DNA of 45,324 nucleotides from JACKGS01 sp964448015 (GTDB lineage: Bacteria; Patescibacteriota; Saccharimonadia; Saccharimonadales; UBA7683), in the NCBI GenBank assembly GCA_964448015.1, contig CAYUUV010000002.1:1-45324 (forward strand), read 5' to 3'. The position numbers were made by a program, and so were the translations under genes. Of the stretch, positions 32,252 through 40,542 are shown in pieces (position 1 is the stretch's first letter; every line of letters begins with the position of its first letter). Under the pieces are notes generated by a model. That model was not told the origin of the DNA and did not search any database. It worked only from the letters and a program-made list of their open reading frames with translations.

Positions 32252-34900
32252 TCATGCTGCGACTTGCACAGTTTGACTGGAAGATGACGTCTGGTAAAAC
32301 AGCTGATCGGTCACACGGATTTGTATATTGTAGGTACCAACATCGGGGAATGTATACTCCGTAGAGTAGCTACTGCTGCCGTCAGCTGGCTGCGAGCTAA
32401 CAACTTGGCCGTCAACAATAAACTCGACCGTTTGTATGGGGTTTGGTCCGGCGATAAAGCTTGCTGTTAGGGTTCGGGTACGCGAAGGTTGTCCGGAAGA
32501 CGCAATGGTAAAGTTACTGGCTGAAACCACACCACACTGGTGCACATCGTCATTTGCGGTAATGTTCCACCCTTCTGGGGGCGTACCAACCGTCTCTTTC
32601 GTGGTCACAGGGTCAATAGCGGTCATCACCTTAATCACTTCTTTAGCACCCTCTGGTGTACATTCAGTTGCGAGTTTGCGTGACACTTTATCCATAATGT
32701 AATCTTTTTCTGTTTCCTGCGGTTTTTTAAACCACGACTGGAAGAGGTCAGTGCGTCCGGAAACACGAATTTTTTGAATGCCAGCCGGTTGCGTAAACCA
32801 TTCATTTTGTTTATAGCCGTACTGGGGCTTTGTCATAATTTGCAGGTGTGCTTTAGACATAAACGTTCCAAACATAGGGCCAGTTTGTAAATGAGTAGTA
32901 CTATTCATAACTGTACCGTCTGAGCGTCCGACCCAAATACCAACCGCAAGTTTGGGTGAGTAGCCCATCATCCAACCGTCTTTGGCGCTATCGGTCGTAC
33001 CCGTTTTAACCGCTGCCTTCACGCCAGTCGGATTAAAGCCGACGGGGTTACCAAAGGTTACTCGTCGAGCGTTATTGTCGGCCAGAATATCACTGATAAG
33101 GTAGCTGATCTCAGGACCTTTATCTCCCAGGGTTTTTACACCCGCGGTGTCCTTCCATTCTTGCACAATATCGCCGTTAGACTTTTCAATTTTGAGAATA
33201 TAGGTTTGCGGTTTTGCGGTTCCGCCGCGCGCCAAGGTTGCATAGGCGGCAGTGTGTTGGTCAAGTCGTACCGTACCACTTCCGATTGAAAGGCCGAGTG
33301 ATTCGCACGATTCACCACAGCCAATATTTGTTTCACCCATACTTTTAGCCAACTCAATTACCGAATTCATGCCAGTATTTTCCGCTGCCTTAATGGCTGG
33401 AATATTACGAGATTCGGCCAGTGCTTGGCGTATAGAAATACTGCCGCGAAATCCGCGATCAAAGTTATTGGGGCACCAGCCTCCCCAGCACTTCTTCGTA
33501 TCTGCGAGCGTACTACCGGGCCCATACTGATGACCTTCAAAGAGCTTGCTATACACAATGGGCTTTAAGCTAGAACCAGGCTGCAGGTTGGCGGTTGCGG
33601 CGTTGTAACTACCGTAGCCAGGATAGGTGTAGTCGCGGCTTCCAACTAGGCTTAAAACCTGGTTGGTGGTGACATCAATTGCAACAAGGGCGGCATTGTC
33701 ACCCCGCTGTTTTTCAACAGCATTCATATTTTCTCGTACGGTCGTTTCGGCAAGTTGTTGCATATCCCAGTCAAGCGTTGTGATGATGCGCCATCCACCC
33801 TTACGAACATTATCAGCACCGTATTGACCTTCGAGCTGTTTAATAATTTCATCAACAAAGTGAGGTGCTCGTTTCGTGGTAGCTTCGTTGGTTAGTGGCT
33901 TAATAGCGGTTAAAATATCGACTTCTTTTGCGGCCTTTGCTTCATCCGATTTAATGTAGCCCTGATCACGCATGTAATCTATGACCGTTTTTTGACGGGC
34001 AATCGTGCTTTCCGGGTCAAAACTAGGGCTATTACGGTCATAGAGGCTGGGGTACTGCGGTATAGCGGCAATGTAGGCAGCCTCTTCAATAGAAAGATCT
34101 TTCGCGGACTTGTCAAAATAGCGCTGAGCTGCCGATTCAACACCATAGGCGGTGCCGCCATAGCCAATTGAATTTAAATAGAAGTTGAGAATCTCATCTT
34201 TAGAATAGGTGCGCTCGAGTTCGATGGAAAGAATGATTTCTTTTAATTTACGGGTATATCCGGCAATTCCTGATCGGGTGTTGTCTTCAAGAATGACATT
34301 ACGGGCAAGCTGCTGCGTAATTGTTGAGGCACCCTGTTTACCGGTACCTCTGACATTCACCCAAACGGAGCGAATAATACCGCGAATATCAAAACCACCG
34401 TGCTTGTAAAAATCCTTATCTTCAATGGCAACGGTTGCGTACTTCATGTTGTTATTGATCTGATCGGGCTTTACAAACGTCAGCTGTTGATCTTTATAGA
34501 GTTCATACAGTAACACCTGGCCAGTTCGGTCATAAAATTTAGTTGTTCGGCTCTGTACGCGTTTAGTTAGCTCATCAGGGCCGATGGCAAGATCTTTTCT
34601 GAAAATAGCGAAAATGCTCAAAACTAAGATAATGCCAGCCGCGAGTCCGAGCCCGGCAAGTTTTAAGGCCATGATGCCACCCTGTTTACTAAACCAGTAC
34701 TTAAAGAAGCGGCGCGGGTGTAGTCGGTAGAATATTCGCTGAATACGTGATTTCGGGAGGGTTGCTAAAAATTCCGCTTTCTTGCGGGACTTCGCATCAG
34801 CCTTAACTCGTTTTTTATTGGCCAGGTTACTGTACACCGAATGCGCACCCTTGCGGCGCGTCGGTTTCTTAACAGAACCACTATCTGATTTTTTATTCAT
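32252..34900 (-). CDS. Bifunctional penicillin-binding protein (class A, PBP1A-like)
   Basis: It polymerises and crosslinks peptidoglycan outside the membrane. The 882-residue protein has a Lys/Arg-rich cytosolic N-terminus, a membrane helix (about 76-99), a GT51 domain with AIEDKDFYKHGGFD (about 155-168) and ASTITQQLARN (about 192-202), and a transpeptidase with active-site S-x-x-K in PGSSLKPIVY (about 441-450), S-x-N in SRN and K-T-G in AVKTGTTDSAKDGWMMGY (about 630-647). A C-terminal Ig-like beta domain (about 790-882) is present. ATG 34900 is chosen over TTG 34909 because TACAAT ends 8 nt upstream. Confidence 0.95.
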   Translation of the reverse strand: MNKKSDSGSVKKPTRRKGAHSVYSNLANKKRVKADAKSRKKAEFLATLPKSRIQRIFYRLHPRRFFKYWFSKQGGIMALKLAGLGLAAGIILVLSIFAIFRKDLAIGPDELTKRVQSRTTKFYDRTGQVLLYELYKDQQLTFVKPDQINNNMKYATVAIEDKDFYKHGGFDIRGIIRSVWVNVRGTGKQGASTITQQLARNVILEDNTRSGIAGYTRKLKEIILSIELERTYSKDEILNFYLNSIGYGGTAYGVESAAQRYFDKSAKDLSIEEAAYIAAIPQYPSLYDRNSPSFDPESTIARQKTVIDYMRDQGYIKSDEAKAAKEVDILTAIKPLTNEATTKRAPHFVDEIIKQLEGQYGADNVRKGGWRIITTLDWDMQQLAETTVRENMNAVEKQRGDNAALVAIDVTTNQVLSLVGSRDYTYPGYGSYNAATANLQPGSSLKPIVYSKLFEGHQYGPGSTLADTKKCWGGWCPNNFDRGFRGSISIRQALAESRNIPAIKAAENTGMNSVIELAKSMGETNIGCGESCESLGLSIGSGTVRLDQHTAAYATLARGGTAKPQTYILKIEKSNGDIVQEWKDTAGVKTLGDKGPEISYLISDILADNNARRVTFGNPVGFNPTGVKAAVKTGTTDSAKDGWMMGYSPKLAVGIWVGRSDGTVMNSTTHLQTGPMFGTFMSKAHLQIMTKPQYGYKQNEWFTQPAGIQKIRVSGRTDLFQSWFKKPQETEKDYIMDKVSRKLATECTPEGAKEVIKVMTAIDPVTTKETVGTPPEGWNITANDDVHQCGVVSASNFTIASSGQPSRTRTLTASFIAGPNPIQTVEFIVDGQVVSSQPADGSSSYSTEYTFPDVGTYNIQIRVTDQLFYQTSSSSQTVQVAA

Positions 34901-34908
34901 ACCCTTCA

Positions 34909-34914
34909 ATTGTA
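34909..34914 (-). promoter_or_regulatory. -10 box of the PBP gene, leaderless
   Basis: On the minus strand TACAAT ends 8 nt before ATG 34900. Confidence 0.5.
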
Positions 34915-35039
34915 CCTCACGTTCATATGCTATCTAGTATACCAGGTTCATTGGTAGTTTGCAGTCTTTATAACTCTTATGCAGACGGCAAATTTGGCGG
35001 TGGTATCGTTTGATCAACGGTGTCGTATTTATAAAAGCT

Positions 35040-35067
35040 ATGAACTACAAACTAAAAACTATATACT
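35040..35067 (+). promoter_or_regulatory. tyrS: Heptad repeat merging into the tyrS -10 box
   Basis: AACTACA, AACTAAA and AACTATA are consecutive 7-bp units (about 35043-35063), and the next unit supplies TATACT (35062-35067), the -10 box, 8 nt before ATG 35076. The promoter is therefore built from repeat DNA. The rest of 34915-35039 shows no gene. Confidence 0.6.
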
Positions 35068-35075
35068 AATCTATT

Positions 35076-36284
35076 ATGACACTTTCTGAAGAACTTACAT
35101 GGCGTGGATTTGTAAACCAAACCACTTTTAGCAATGTCACTGAGCTTGACAAAGAAAAGCGAACTTTTTACTGGGGTTGTGACCCAAGTTCTGATTCACT
35201 GCAAATTGGTAACCTGGCTGGTGCAATGATGGCTCGGGTCTTTATTCAACATGGCTACACACCGGTGATGCTGGTTGGTGGTGCGACTGGTATGATCGGC
35301 GATCCGAAAGATACTGAAGAACGGCAACTGAAAACGGTTGAAGAAGTTGCACATAATAAACAAGCCATTGCCGAACAGTATAAGACTATTTTCAACGGCA
35401 TAGAGTTTGAGCTTGTCGACAATTACGACTGGTTCAAAGATATGGGCTATCTTGAGTTTCTTAGAAATATTGGTAAGCAATTTTCAATGACCCAGTTGCT
35501 GGACCGTGAATTTGTGCAGAGTCGTATCGGTGAAGGCTCAGCGGGAATTAGTTACGCAGAATTTAGTTACTCGCTCATTCAAGGGTATGACTTCTTGCAC
35601 CTTTACCGCGAAAAAGGTGTGACACTCCAGCTTGGTGGTTCAGATCAGTGGGGAAATATGATTTCCGGCGTGCCGCTCATTAGAAAGCTGGAAGGTGCTG
35701 AAGCGCATGTCTGGACGCTGCCACTGGTCATCAATAAATCAACTGGCAGAAAGTTTGGTAAGTCAGAAGAGGGTGCCGTGTGGCTTAATCCAGAGCAGAC
35801 CAGTCCATACAAATTCTACCAATTCTGGTTGAATCTTGACGATGCCGGTGTCGGTGATTATGTTAAGATTTACACGTTGATTCAGCCGGAAGAATTTGAT
35901 GCCTTGATGGCGGAATTTGCAAACAATCCAGCCGACCGTGCCGCGCAGAAATATTTAGCGTACGAAGTCACCAAATTAGTACACGGTGAAGAAAAGGCAA
36001 AGAGTGCCCGAGAAGTCACCGAAACACTCTTTGGTAGCACCGCAGTAGATCAATTAGATGAAGCCTCGCTGACCATGCTTAGCGGCGAAATCCCTGTCAC
36101 AACCGAGACAAGTGTTATCGCAGCCCTTGTTGCAACCAGCATTGCCGCAAGCAACGGCGAAGCCCGCCGCCTCATCGACGGTGGCGCCATCTCCATGAGT
36201 GGTCAAAAAATCACCGAAGACCAACAACTCAATACACCCACACTAATCAAAAAAGGCAAAAACACCTTTATTCTAGCAATGTAA
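35076..36284 (+). CDS. tyrS: Tyrosyl-tRNA synthetase
   Basis: This class I synthetase charges tRNA(Tyr). The 402-residue protein has the HIGH-type motif as SLQIGN (about 45-50, a divergent form), the tyrosine-binding YSLIQGYDFLHLYREKGVTLQLGGSDQWGN segment (about 166-195), the KMSKS-type loop as K-F-G-K-S (about 228-232) and a C-terminal S4 RNA-binding domain (about 335-402, GEARRLIDGGAISMSGQKI). The KFGKS variant is usual in bacterial TyrRS. The start is leaderless. Confidence 0.96.
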   Translation: MTLSEELTWRGFVNQTTFSNVTELDKEKRTFYWGCDPSSDSLQIGNLAGAMMARVFIQHGYTPVMLVGGATGMIGDPKDTEERQLKTVEEVAHNKQAIAEQYKTIFNGIEFELVDNYDWFKDMGYLEFLRNIGKQFSMTQLLDREFVQSRIGEGSAGISYAEFSYSLIQGYDFLHLYREKGVTLQLGGSDQWGNMISGVPLIRKLEGAEAHVWTLPLVINKSTGRKFGKSEEGAVWLNPEQTSPYKFYQFWLNLDDAGVGDYVKIYTLIQPEEFDALMAEFANNPADRAAQKYLAYEVTKLVHGEEKAKSAREVTETLFGSTAVDQLDEASLTMLSGEIPVTTETSVIAALVATSIAASNGEARRLIDGGAISMSGQKITEDQQLNTPTLIKKGKNTFILAM

Positions 36285-36299
36285 CCTGTGGTCTTTTGA

Positions 36300-36899
36300 T
36301 TAGTCTATAACTTTAAATCCTCGTCTTCGCCCATCTGTATCTGGCGTACGATCAGTTTTCTCGAGCGGTATGACTGCGGTAGGCCCGTAGAGCCTAGAGG
36401 TGTAGAGATTGTGAGCGCGTATGCCATCTCTAATGCCGATAATTCCAAACCGATGTGACCGTTTCCGATGGGGCGGTATGATAGTAAATTGTTGATGGGG
36501 ATGTTGTAAAAACACTTTTCGTACGCTTTGCGAGGGTGTAACTCTATCGTTGTCGAGTTCTACGATATTCATTATGCCCAGCAAGCCAAATGTCCTATCT
36601 GGTTCAAGCTCTCCATATAAAACATCCGAACCGTGAATATCTGAAAGTTGCGGAACGATCTTTTCTTCATCTAAGCTCCTGGTAGTTTTGCCATTAACCC
36701 CCGCCCATCGCAATAGGTATGCAGCCTGTACGGCAACTCTGGTTTGATCTGGAGTGCCATACACTTTCGTTAAGTCGGGGTTGTAGGTGTAATTTGGGTG
36801 AACCTGTAAAGATCCTCTTTCCGCATAACGATCTTGCAGGTCACCTTTGAGAACTTCATAAAGCAGACGCTCGTCAAGGGGTGGTGTTGCCTTAGCCAT
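36300..36899 (-). CDS. Hypothetical soluble protein, 199 aa
   Basis: The family is not recognised. The product is basic and contains an N-terminal helix, a central segment TPDQTRVAVQAAYLLRWAGV that could be helical, and a His-rich stretch (LQHPHQQFTIIPPHRKRSHRFG) near 130-152. There is no membrane segment. A weak -10 (TAGTAT) ends 8 nt before the ATG. Its stop is 16 nt from the tyrS stop (convergent). Confidence 0.6.
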   Translation of the reverse strand: MAKATPPLDERLLYEVLKGDLQDRYAERGSLQVHPNYTYNPDLTKVYGTPDQTRVAVQAAYLLRWAGVNGKTTRSLDEEKIVPQLSDIHGSDVLYGELEPDRTFGLLGIMNIVELDNDRVTPSQSVRKVFLQHPHQQFTIIPPHRKRSHRFGIIGIRDGIRAHNLYTSRLYGPTAVIPLEKTDRTPDTDGRRRGFKVID

Positions 36900-36956
36900 A
36901 ATGAATGATACTAGCAGTTAGCGCTAGATTGTTCAACGACAAGGTAGTCAGGCGGC

Positions 36957-36965
36957 TGGTATAAT
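36957..36965 (+). promoter_or_regulatory. Extended -10 promoter, leaderless
   Basis: TGGTATAAT ends 6 nt before ATG 36972. It is one of the clearest leaderless starts in the window. Confidence 0.75.
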
Positions 36966-36971
36966 AAGAAC

Positions 36972-37622
36972 ATGAAGATTACAAAGTTGGTACATTCGTG
37001 TTTGGTGGTTGAAAAAGATGGCGTGAGGGTGTTGGTGGACCCTGGTAATTACAGCTGGAGTTCAGACCTTGTGACCGAAGCGCATCTGAAAGACATTAAC
37101 TATGTTGTTATCACGCATGCACATCCTGATCACTGTGATAAGGAGTTTGTTAAAGCAGTAGTGCAGCATTCGCCCGATGCGCAGTGGTACAGCACCGAGC
37201 AAGTTTCCAGTACGCTGCAATCACTGAATATTGCCGTTGCTACAACGAGCGATAATGATGCAGTACAGTTTATCCAATCAGAGCACGCCGATCTTTCACC
37301 ATGGTTTCCCGAGCAACCAGAACACACGAGCTTTGTGTTGTTTGGTGAGCTGTTAATCGGCGGTGATTGTCATACTCTGAAAGAATCACACGGTGCACGT
37401 ATTTTTGCGGCAGCAATTAGCGGCGGGCCGTGGGCTGGGGTGGTGGGCTTTGCAAAAATGATTGAGGCTATGGAACAGCGACCAGAAGTAGTGATTCCCT
37501 TGCACGATTGGCACTGGCATGAAGAGGCCCGCAGTGCAATTTATACGCGCCTCCCCGATGTTTTAGATCAGTTTGGTGTAAAATTTATACCGCTCAACAA
37601 CAACGAACCGTACGATATCTAA
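36972..37622 (+). CDS. Metallo-beta-lactamase-fold hydrolase
   Basis: The 216-residue protein opens with MKITKLVHSCLVVE and VLVDPGNYSW, then T-H-A-H-P-D-H-C-D (about 56-64), the H-x-H-x-D-H zinc motif. Further ligands are likely at GGDCH (about 135) and PLHDWHWH (about 177-184). The order matches UlaG-like/YtkL-type members (beta-lactamase superfamily 3) rather than glyoxalase II. Substrate unknown. Confidence 0.88.
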   Translation: MKITKLVHSCLVVEKDGVRVLVDPGNYSWSSDLVTEAHLKDINYVVITHAHPDHCDKEFVKAVVQHSPDAQWYSTEQVSSTLQSLNIAVATTSDNDAVQFIQSEHADLSPWFPEQPEHTSFVLFGELLIGGDCHTLKESHGARIFAAAISGGPWAGVVGFAKMIEAMEQRPEVVIPLHDWHWHEEARSAIYTRLPDVLDQFGVKFIPLNNNEPYDI

Positions 37623-37671
37623 ATATGCTGCGCGCACCTCGCAAGTCGACCATCATGCAAAAACACTATAA

Positions 37672-37962
37672 TTACGAACGGCCGTTTTGTTCGATGCGTT
37701 TCTTCTCATCTTGGTAGTTGATGAGGTCAGATATTTCTTGGGCAAGTTGATAATCTTTTTCTGTTAAGCCATTTGTATCGTGGGTTGTGGTGCTGACAAA
37801 AACTTCGTTGTAGTTTCTGATACCTAAGTCTGGATGATGTTGCAGGTTCTCGGCAATATCTCCGATAGAATTTAGCAGTGCCAGCGCATGCTTAAAATCT
37901 TTACACTTGATCGCCAGTAGTAACTTACCATCTTTCTCGCTCCATCCATGAGGCATCTTCAT
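37672..37962 (-). CDS. Pterin-4a-carbinolamine dehydratase family protein
   Basis: The 96-residue length is normal. The family motif is complete: H-H-P-D-L (about 57-61), Y-N-E-V in the following strand, then T-H-D-T-N-G-L-T-x-x-D-Y-x-L-A. Classical members dehydrate the 4a-hydroxy-pterin made by phenylalanine hydroxylase; no such hydroxylase is in this window, so a different or moonlighting role is possible. ATG 37962 is preferred over the longer frame because TATACT ends 7 nt upstream. Confidence 0.9.
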   Translation of the reverse strand: MKMPHGWSEKDGKLLLAIKCKDFKHALALLNSIGDIAENLQHHPDLGIRNYNEVFVSTTTHDTNGLTEKDYQLAQEISDLINYQDEKKRIEQNGRS

Positions 37963-37969
37963 ACCTTGT

Positions 37970-37978
37970 AGTATAACA
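37970..37978 (-). promoter_or_regulatory. Extended -10 promoter of the pterin dehydratase gene, leaderless
   Basis: On the minus strand TGTTATACT ends 7 nt before ATG 37962. Confidence 0.65.
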
Positions 37979-38011
37979 AACCTCCACCAACACCCCTTCT
38001 CATAAACAACC

Positions 38012-38059
38012 AAAAATACATCAAAAACGTGACGGTCGTCGCTTTTTGGATGTATTTTT
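38012..38059. repeat. Long perfect inverted repeat between divergent genes
   Basis: AAAAATACATC (38012-38022) and GATGTATTTTT (38049-38059) are perfect 11-bp arms; further A/T pairing continues inward. It lies between the pterin dehydratase promoter and marR. As RNA it would look like a bidirectional terminator; as DNA it could be an operator. Confidence 0.7.
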
Positions 38060-38143
38060 TGTGAAGAGATGGGTGGGTTGACGGTGGGGATTTGGGTTGG
38101 TAATATAGTTTAGGTTCTAAAATAATAAGATTCTAAGGTAAGT

Positions 38144-38575
38144 ATGTCACGCGCAGAAAATATTAATGAAATTGTGTTTAGCTTTATCAACTTTCGCAAG
38201 GGTTTGGTGAAGGGTGGACATGAACATGCACTGAAATTGCCGCATGCGCAGGGTGAGGCACTGTTTTGTGTGTTTCATAACAGTGAAGTGACAGTCAGCG
38301 AGCTGGCGCGGCTTTTGAACGTTACGCCGGGTGCTGCTACGCAACTGGCCGATGCTTTGGTGCAGGTCGGCTACATTGAACGAACGGTTGATGAAAGTGA
38401 TCGCCGTGTGACAAAGCTGAAGCTTTCTGCAAAGGGTGAGGTGGTACTGAAGGAATCAAAAAAAGAAAAACTCGCCAAGTTAAAGCAGACGCTCTTACCG
38501 CTCGACGATAACGAAGTTGAGACGCTTGCAGGGCTACTGAAAAAGGTGAGTCAATCTATGAAAGATCAGGTGTAG
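38144..38575 (+). CDS. MarR-family transcriptional regulator
   Basis: The 143-residue protein has the winged helix at about 47-105: VTVSELARLLNVTPGAATQLADALVQVGYIERTVDESDRRVTKLKLSAKG (split into recognition helix and wing), with the MarR wing motif D-x-R. Flanking helices form the dimer domain. AAGG precedes the ATG. It sits directly upstream of a DHA2-type exporter in the same direction, the standard arrangement in which MarR represses the pump and releases it on ligand binding. Confidence 0.92.
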   Translation: MSRAENINEIVFSFINFRKGLVKGGHEHALKLPHAQGEALFCVFHNSEVTVSELARLLNVTPGAATQLADALVQVGYIERTVDESDRRVTKLKLSAKGEVVLKESKKEKLAKLKQTLLPLDDNEVETLAGLLKKVSQSMKDQV

Positions 38576-38587
38576 TGTTCTGCAGTT

Positions 38588-38675
38588 GTCATTCCTGCGA
38601 AGGCAGGAATATTTAGATGACTGGATTCCAAATTCCCGAACCGCTTCGCACGGGACACGGCAAGTTTGGAATGAC
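38588..38675. repeat. Palindromic repeat element (REP/MITE-like) between marR and the exporter
   Basis: The 88-bp element is bounded by GTCATTCC and GGAATGAC. Inside, ATTCCTGC and GCAGGAAT form an 8-bp stem with a GAAG loop (38592-38611), followed by TGGATTCC and a second C/G hairpin. The wording is that of palindromic repeats dispersed in many bacterial genomes. Confidence 0.7.
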
Positions 38676-38707
38676 GAGCACCGGTGCTGAACTCAGTATA
38701 AATAATT

Positions 38708-38714
38708 AAGGAGG
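38708..38714 (+). promoter_or_regulatory. Strong ribosome binding site of the exporter gene
   Basis: AAGGAGG, 6 nt before the GTG at 38721. It decides this start and contrasts with leaderless genes nearby. A TATAAA -10 box lies just upstream (about 38697-38702). Confidence 0.8.
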
Positions 38715-38720
38715 AAGATA

Positions 38721-40295
38721 GTGAAAGAAAAACTTAAAAAACTGACGCAGCGGAAGGTTCACGAATCTGAAGCGGTTTATCAACGTCGCTGGTGGATTCT
38801 GAGCGTACTCTGCCTTTCGCTACTGATTGTGATGATTGGTAACACCGCGCTGAACGTTGCGCTGCCAAAGTTGAGTAGTGATTTAGGCGCAACCAACACA
38901 CAGCTACAGTGGCTAGTAGATTCGTATTCACTGGTATTCGCAGGCTTTTTGTTTCTGGCAGGAGCCTTGGGCGACCGCTTTGGTAGAAAAGGAATCCTTC
39001 AAGCTGGTCTTGGGCTGTTTGCCGCCGCCACGCTCTACGCAGGTTTTGGTGCTGAAACTGCCACGCAGCTCATCGGTGCCCGTGCGGTGATGGGCTTAGC
39101 CGGGGCTATGATCATGCCAGCAACGCTTTCAATTCTGACCAATGTTTTTCCGAACAAAGAACGCCCTAAGGCGATTGCGCTATGGGCGGGTGTCAGCGGT
39201 GCCGGTACTGCCTTCGGGCCGCTGTTGACGGGCTTTGTGCTGGAACATTATTCGTGGCACGGAGCATTTCTAATCAGCTTGCCACTCATTGCCATTGCCC
39301 TATTGAGCGGTGCGTATTTGCTACCACGCTCGTCAGATCCAGAACATACACAGCTTGATATTCCAGGGGCAATTCTTTCGGTTGTCGGTCTTGTGGCCTT
39401 GGTCTACGCTATTATTGAAGCGCCGCATAATGGTTGGTTGAGTCCGGAAACACTGGTGATCTTTGGTGTTGGTGTGGCTGCAATGGCCGCCTTCATTTGG
39501 TGGGAACTCAGAACAAAGCACCCCATGCTCGATGTTCGTTTGTTTAAAATTAAAGCCTTTGGAGTCAGCGCTCTCGTCTTGACGCTGGTGTTCTTCGCGC
39601 TCATGGGTATGTTCTTCAACATGAGCCAACTGACGCAGCTTATTTGGGGCTACGGACCGCTTGATGCCGCGGTGAAGATGCTGCCAATGTCTGCCATGAT
39701 TGTGTTTGCCTCAGTGCTCTCACCACGACTGGTTGGAGCGTTTGGCAAACGTATTGTGGTTGGTTCCGGTATGTTAATTATGGCCCTCGGCGTCTTGATT
39801 CTTTCACGGCTCGGTGTAGAGCCAAATTACCTAGTGTTCGTGCTGGCAATGTGTACAGCGGCACTGGGTATGGGTATTGCGATGTCGCCAACAACTGATT
39901 TGATGATGTCAGCCGTACCGCGCTCACGCGCCGGTATGGGTTCAGCCACCAACGACACCACGCGTGAACTGGGTGGCTCACTTGGCGTTGCGGTACTCGG
40001 TAGTCTGCTGGCGGGCCAGTATTCAGCAAAAATAGCACCAGCAATTACGCAGCTTCCAGAACAAGCACGAGTGATCGCAGAAAGTTCACTGACCGGCGCC
40101 TTACGAGTTGCCGAATCACTTCCTACGCAGTACGGTCCTATGCTAGTCAGTGCCGCAAAAGACGCCTGGATTGGTGGCTTTCAATACGCGTTGATGATCG
40201 GCGCAATCGTCATTGCTAGTTCGGCCGTGATTGCATTTAAATGGCTTCCAAATAAAGCGGAAGACGCGGTTGACGAAGTTGTACATGGTGGGTAG
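38721..40295 (+). CDS. MFS drug exporter, DHA2 (EmrB/QacA) type
   Basis: This proton-driven multidrug efflux pump has 524 residues, the usual length for the 14-helix DHA2 family. Motif A is GALGDRFGRKGIL (about 81-93), and the drug:H+ antiporter motif C region is GVSGAGTAFGPLLTGF (about 155-170). Helices are regularly spaced along the whole chain. The start is GTG with a strong ribosome site. It is followed directly by an assembly gap, but its stop (TAG 40293-40295) is present. Control by the upstream MarR protein is likely. Confidence 0.93.
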   Translation: MKEKLKKLTQRKVHESEAVYQRRWWILSVLCLSLLIVMIGNTALNVALPKLSSDLGATNTQLQWLVDSYSLVFAGFLFLAGALGDRFGRKGILQAGLGLFAAATLYAGFGAETATQLIGARAVMGLAGAMIMPATLSILTNVFPNKERPKAIALWAGVSGAGTAFGPLLTGFVLEHYSWHGAFLISLPLIAIALLSGAYLLPRSSDPEHTQLDIPGAILSVVGLVALVYAIIEAPHNGWLSPETLVIFGVGVAAMAAFIWWELRTKHPMLDVRLFKIKAFGVSALVLTLVFFALMGMFFNMSQLTQLIWGYGPLDAAVKMLPMSAMIVFASVLSPRLVGAFGKRIVVGSGMLIMALGVLILSRLGVEPNYLVFVLAMCTAALGMGIAMSPTTDLMMSAVPRSRAGMGSATNDTTRELGGSLGVAVLGSLLAGQYSAKIAPAITQLPEQARVIAESSLTGALRVAESLPTQYGPMLVSAAKDAWIGGFQYALMIGAIVIASSAVIAFKWLPNKAEDAVDEVVHGG

Positions 40296-40296
40296 T

Positions 40297-40396
40297 NNNN
40301 NNNNNNNNNNNNNNNNNNNNNNNNNNNNNNNNNNNNNNNNNNNNNNNNNNNNNNNNNNNNNNNNNNNNNNNNNNNNNNNNNNNNNNNNNNNNNNNN
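40297..40396. other. Assembly gap (100 N)
   Basis: Exactly 100 undefined bases immediately after the exporter gene. Sequence of unknown length is missing. Confidence 0.98.
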
Positions 40397-40402
40397 GGGT
40401 AT

Positions 40403-40454
40403 TTAAAAAGCCCTTTCGGGCAAGGCAGAATTGCTTCTGCGCCCGGAAGGGCTT
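40403..40454 (-). terminator. Intrinsic terminator, minus strand
   Basis: Outer arms AAGCCCTTTCGGGC and GCCCGGAAGGGCTT (13 of 14 paired plus one G-U) enclose an inner hairpin GCAGAA/TTCTGC. On the minus strand the stem runs into TTTTTAAA. It ends the transcript of the membrane protein gene at 40543-41196. Confidence 0.8.
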
Positions 40455-40542
40455 GATTCTAGGAGAGCGGATTCGCATAATCAACACTACTTCACTGAGA
40501 CTTTCTCAGTTTATTTATCCTAGAAACCTTTCGGAGTGATTC

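Noticed and set aside
40231..40539. ORFs on both strands through the second N gap
   Set aside because: They consist of N, the antisense end of the exporter, and a terminator hairpin.
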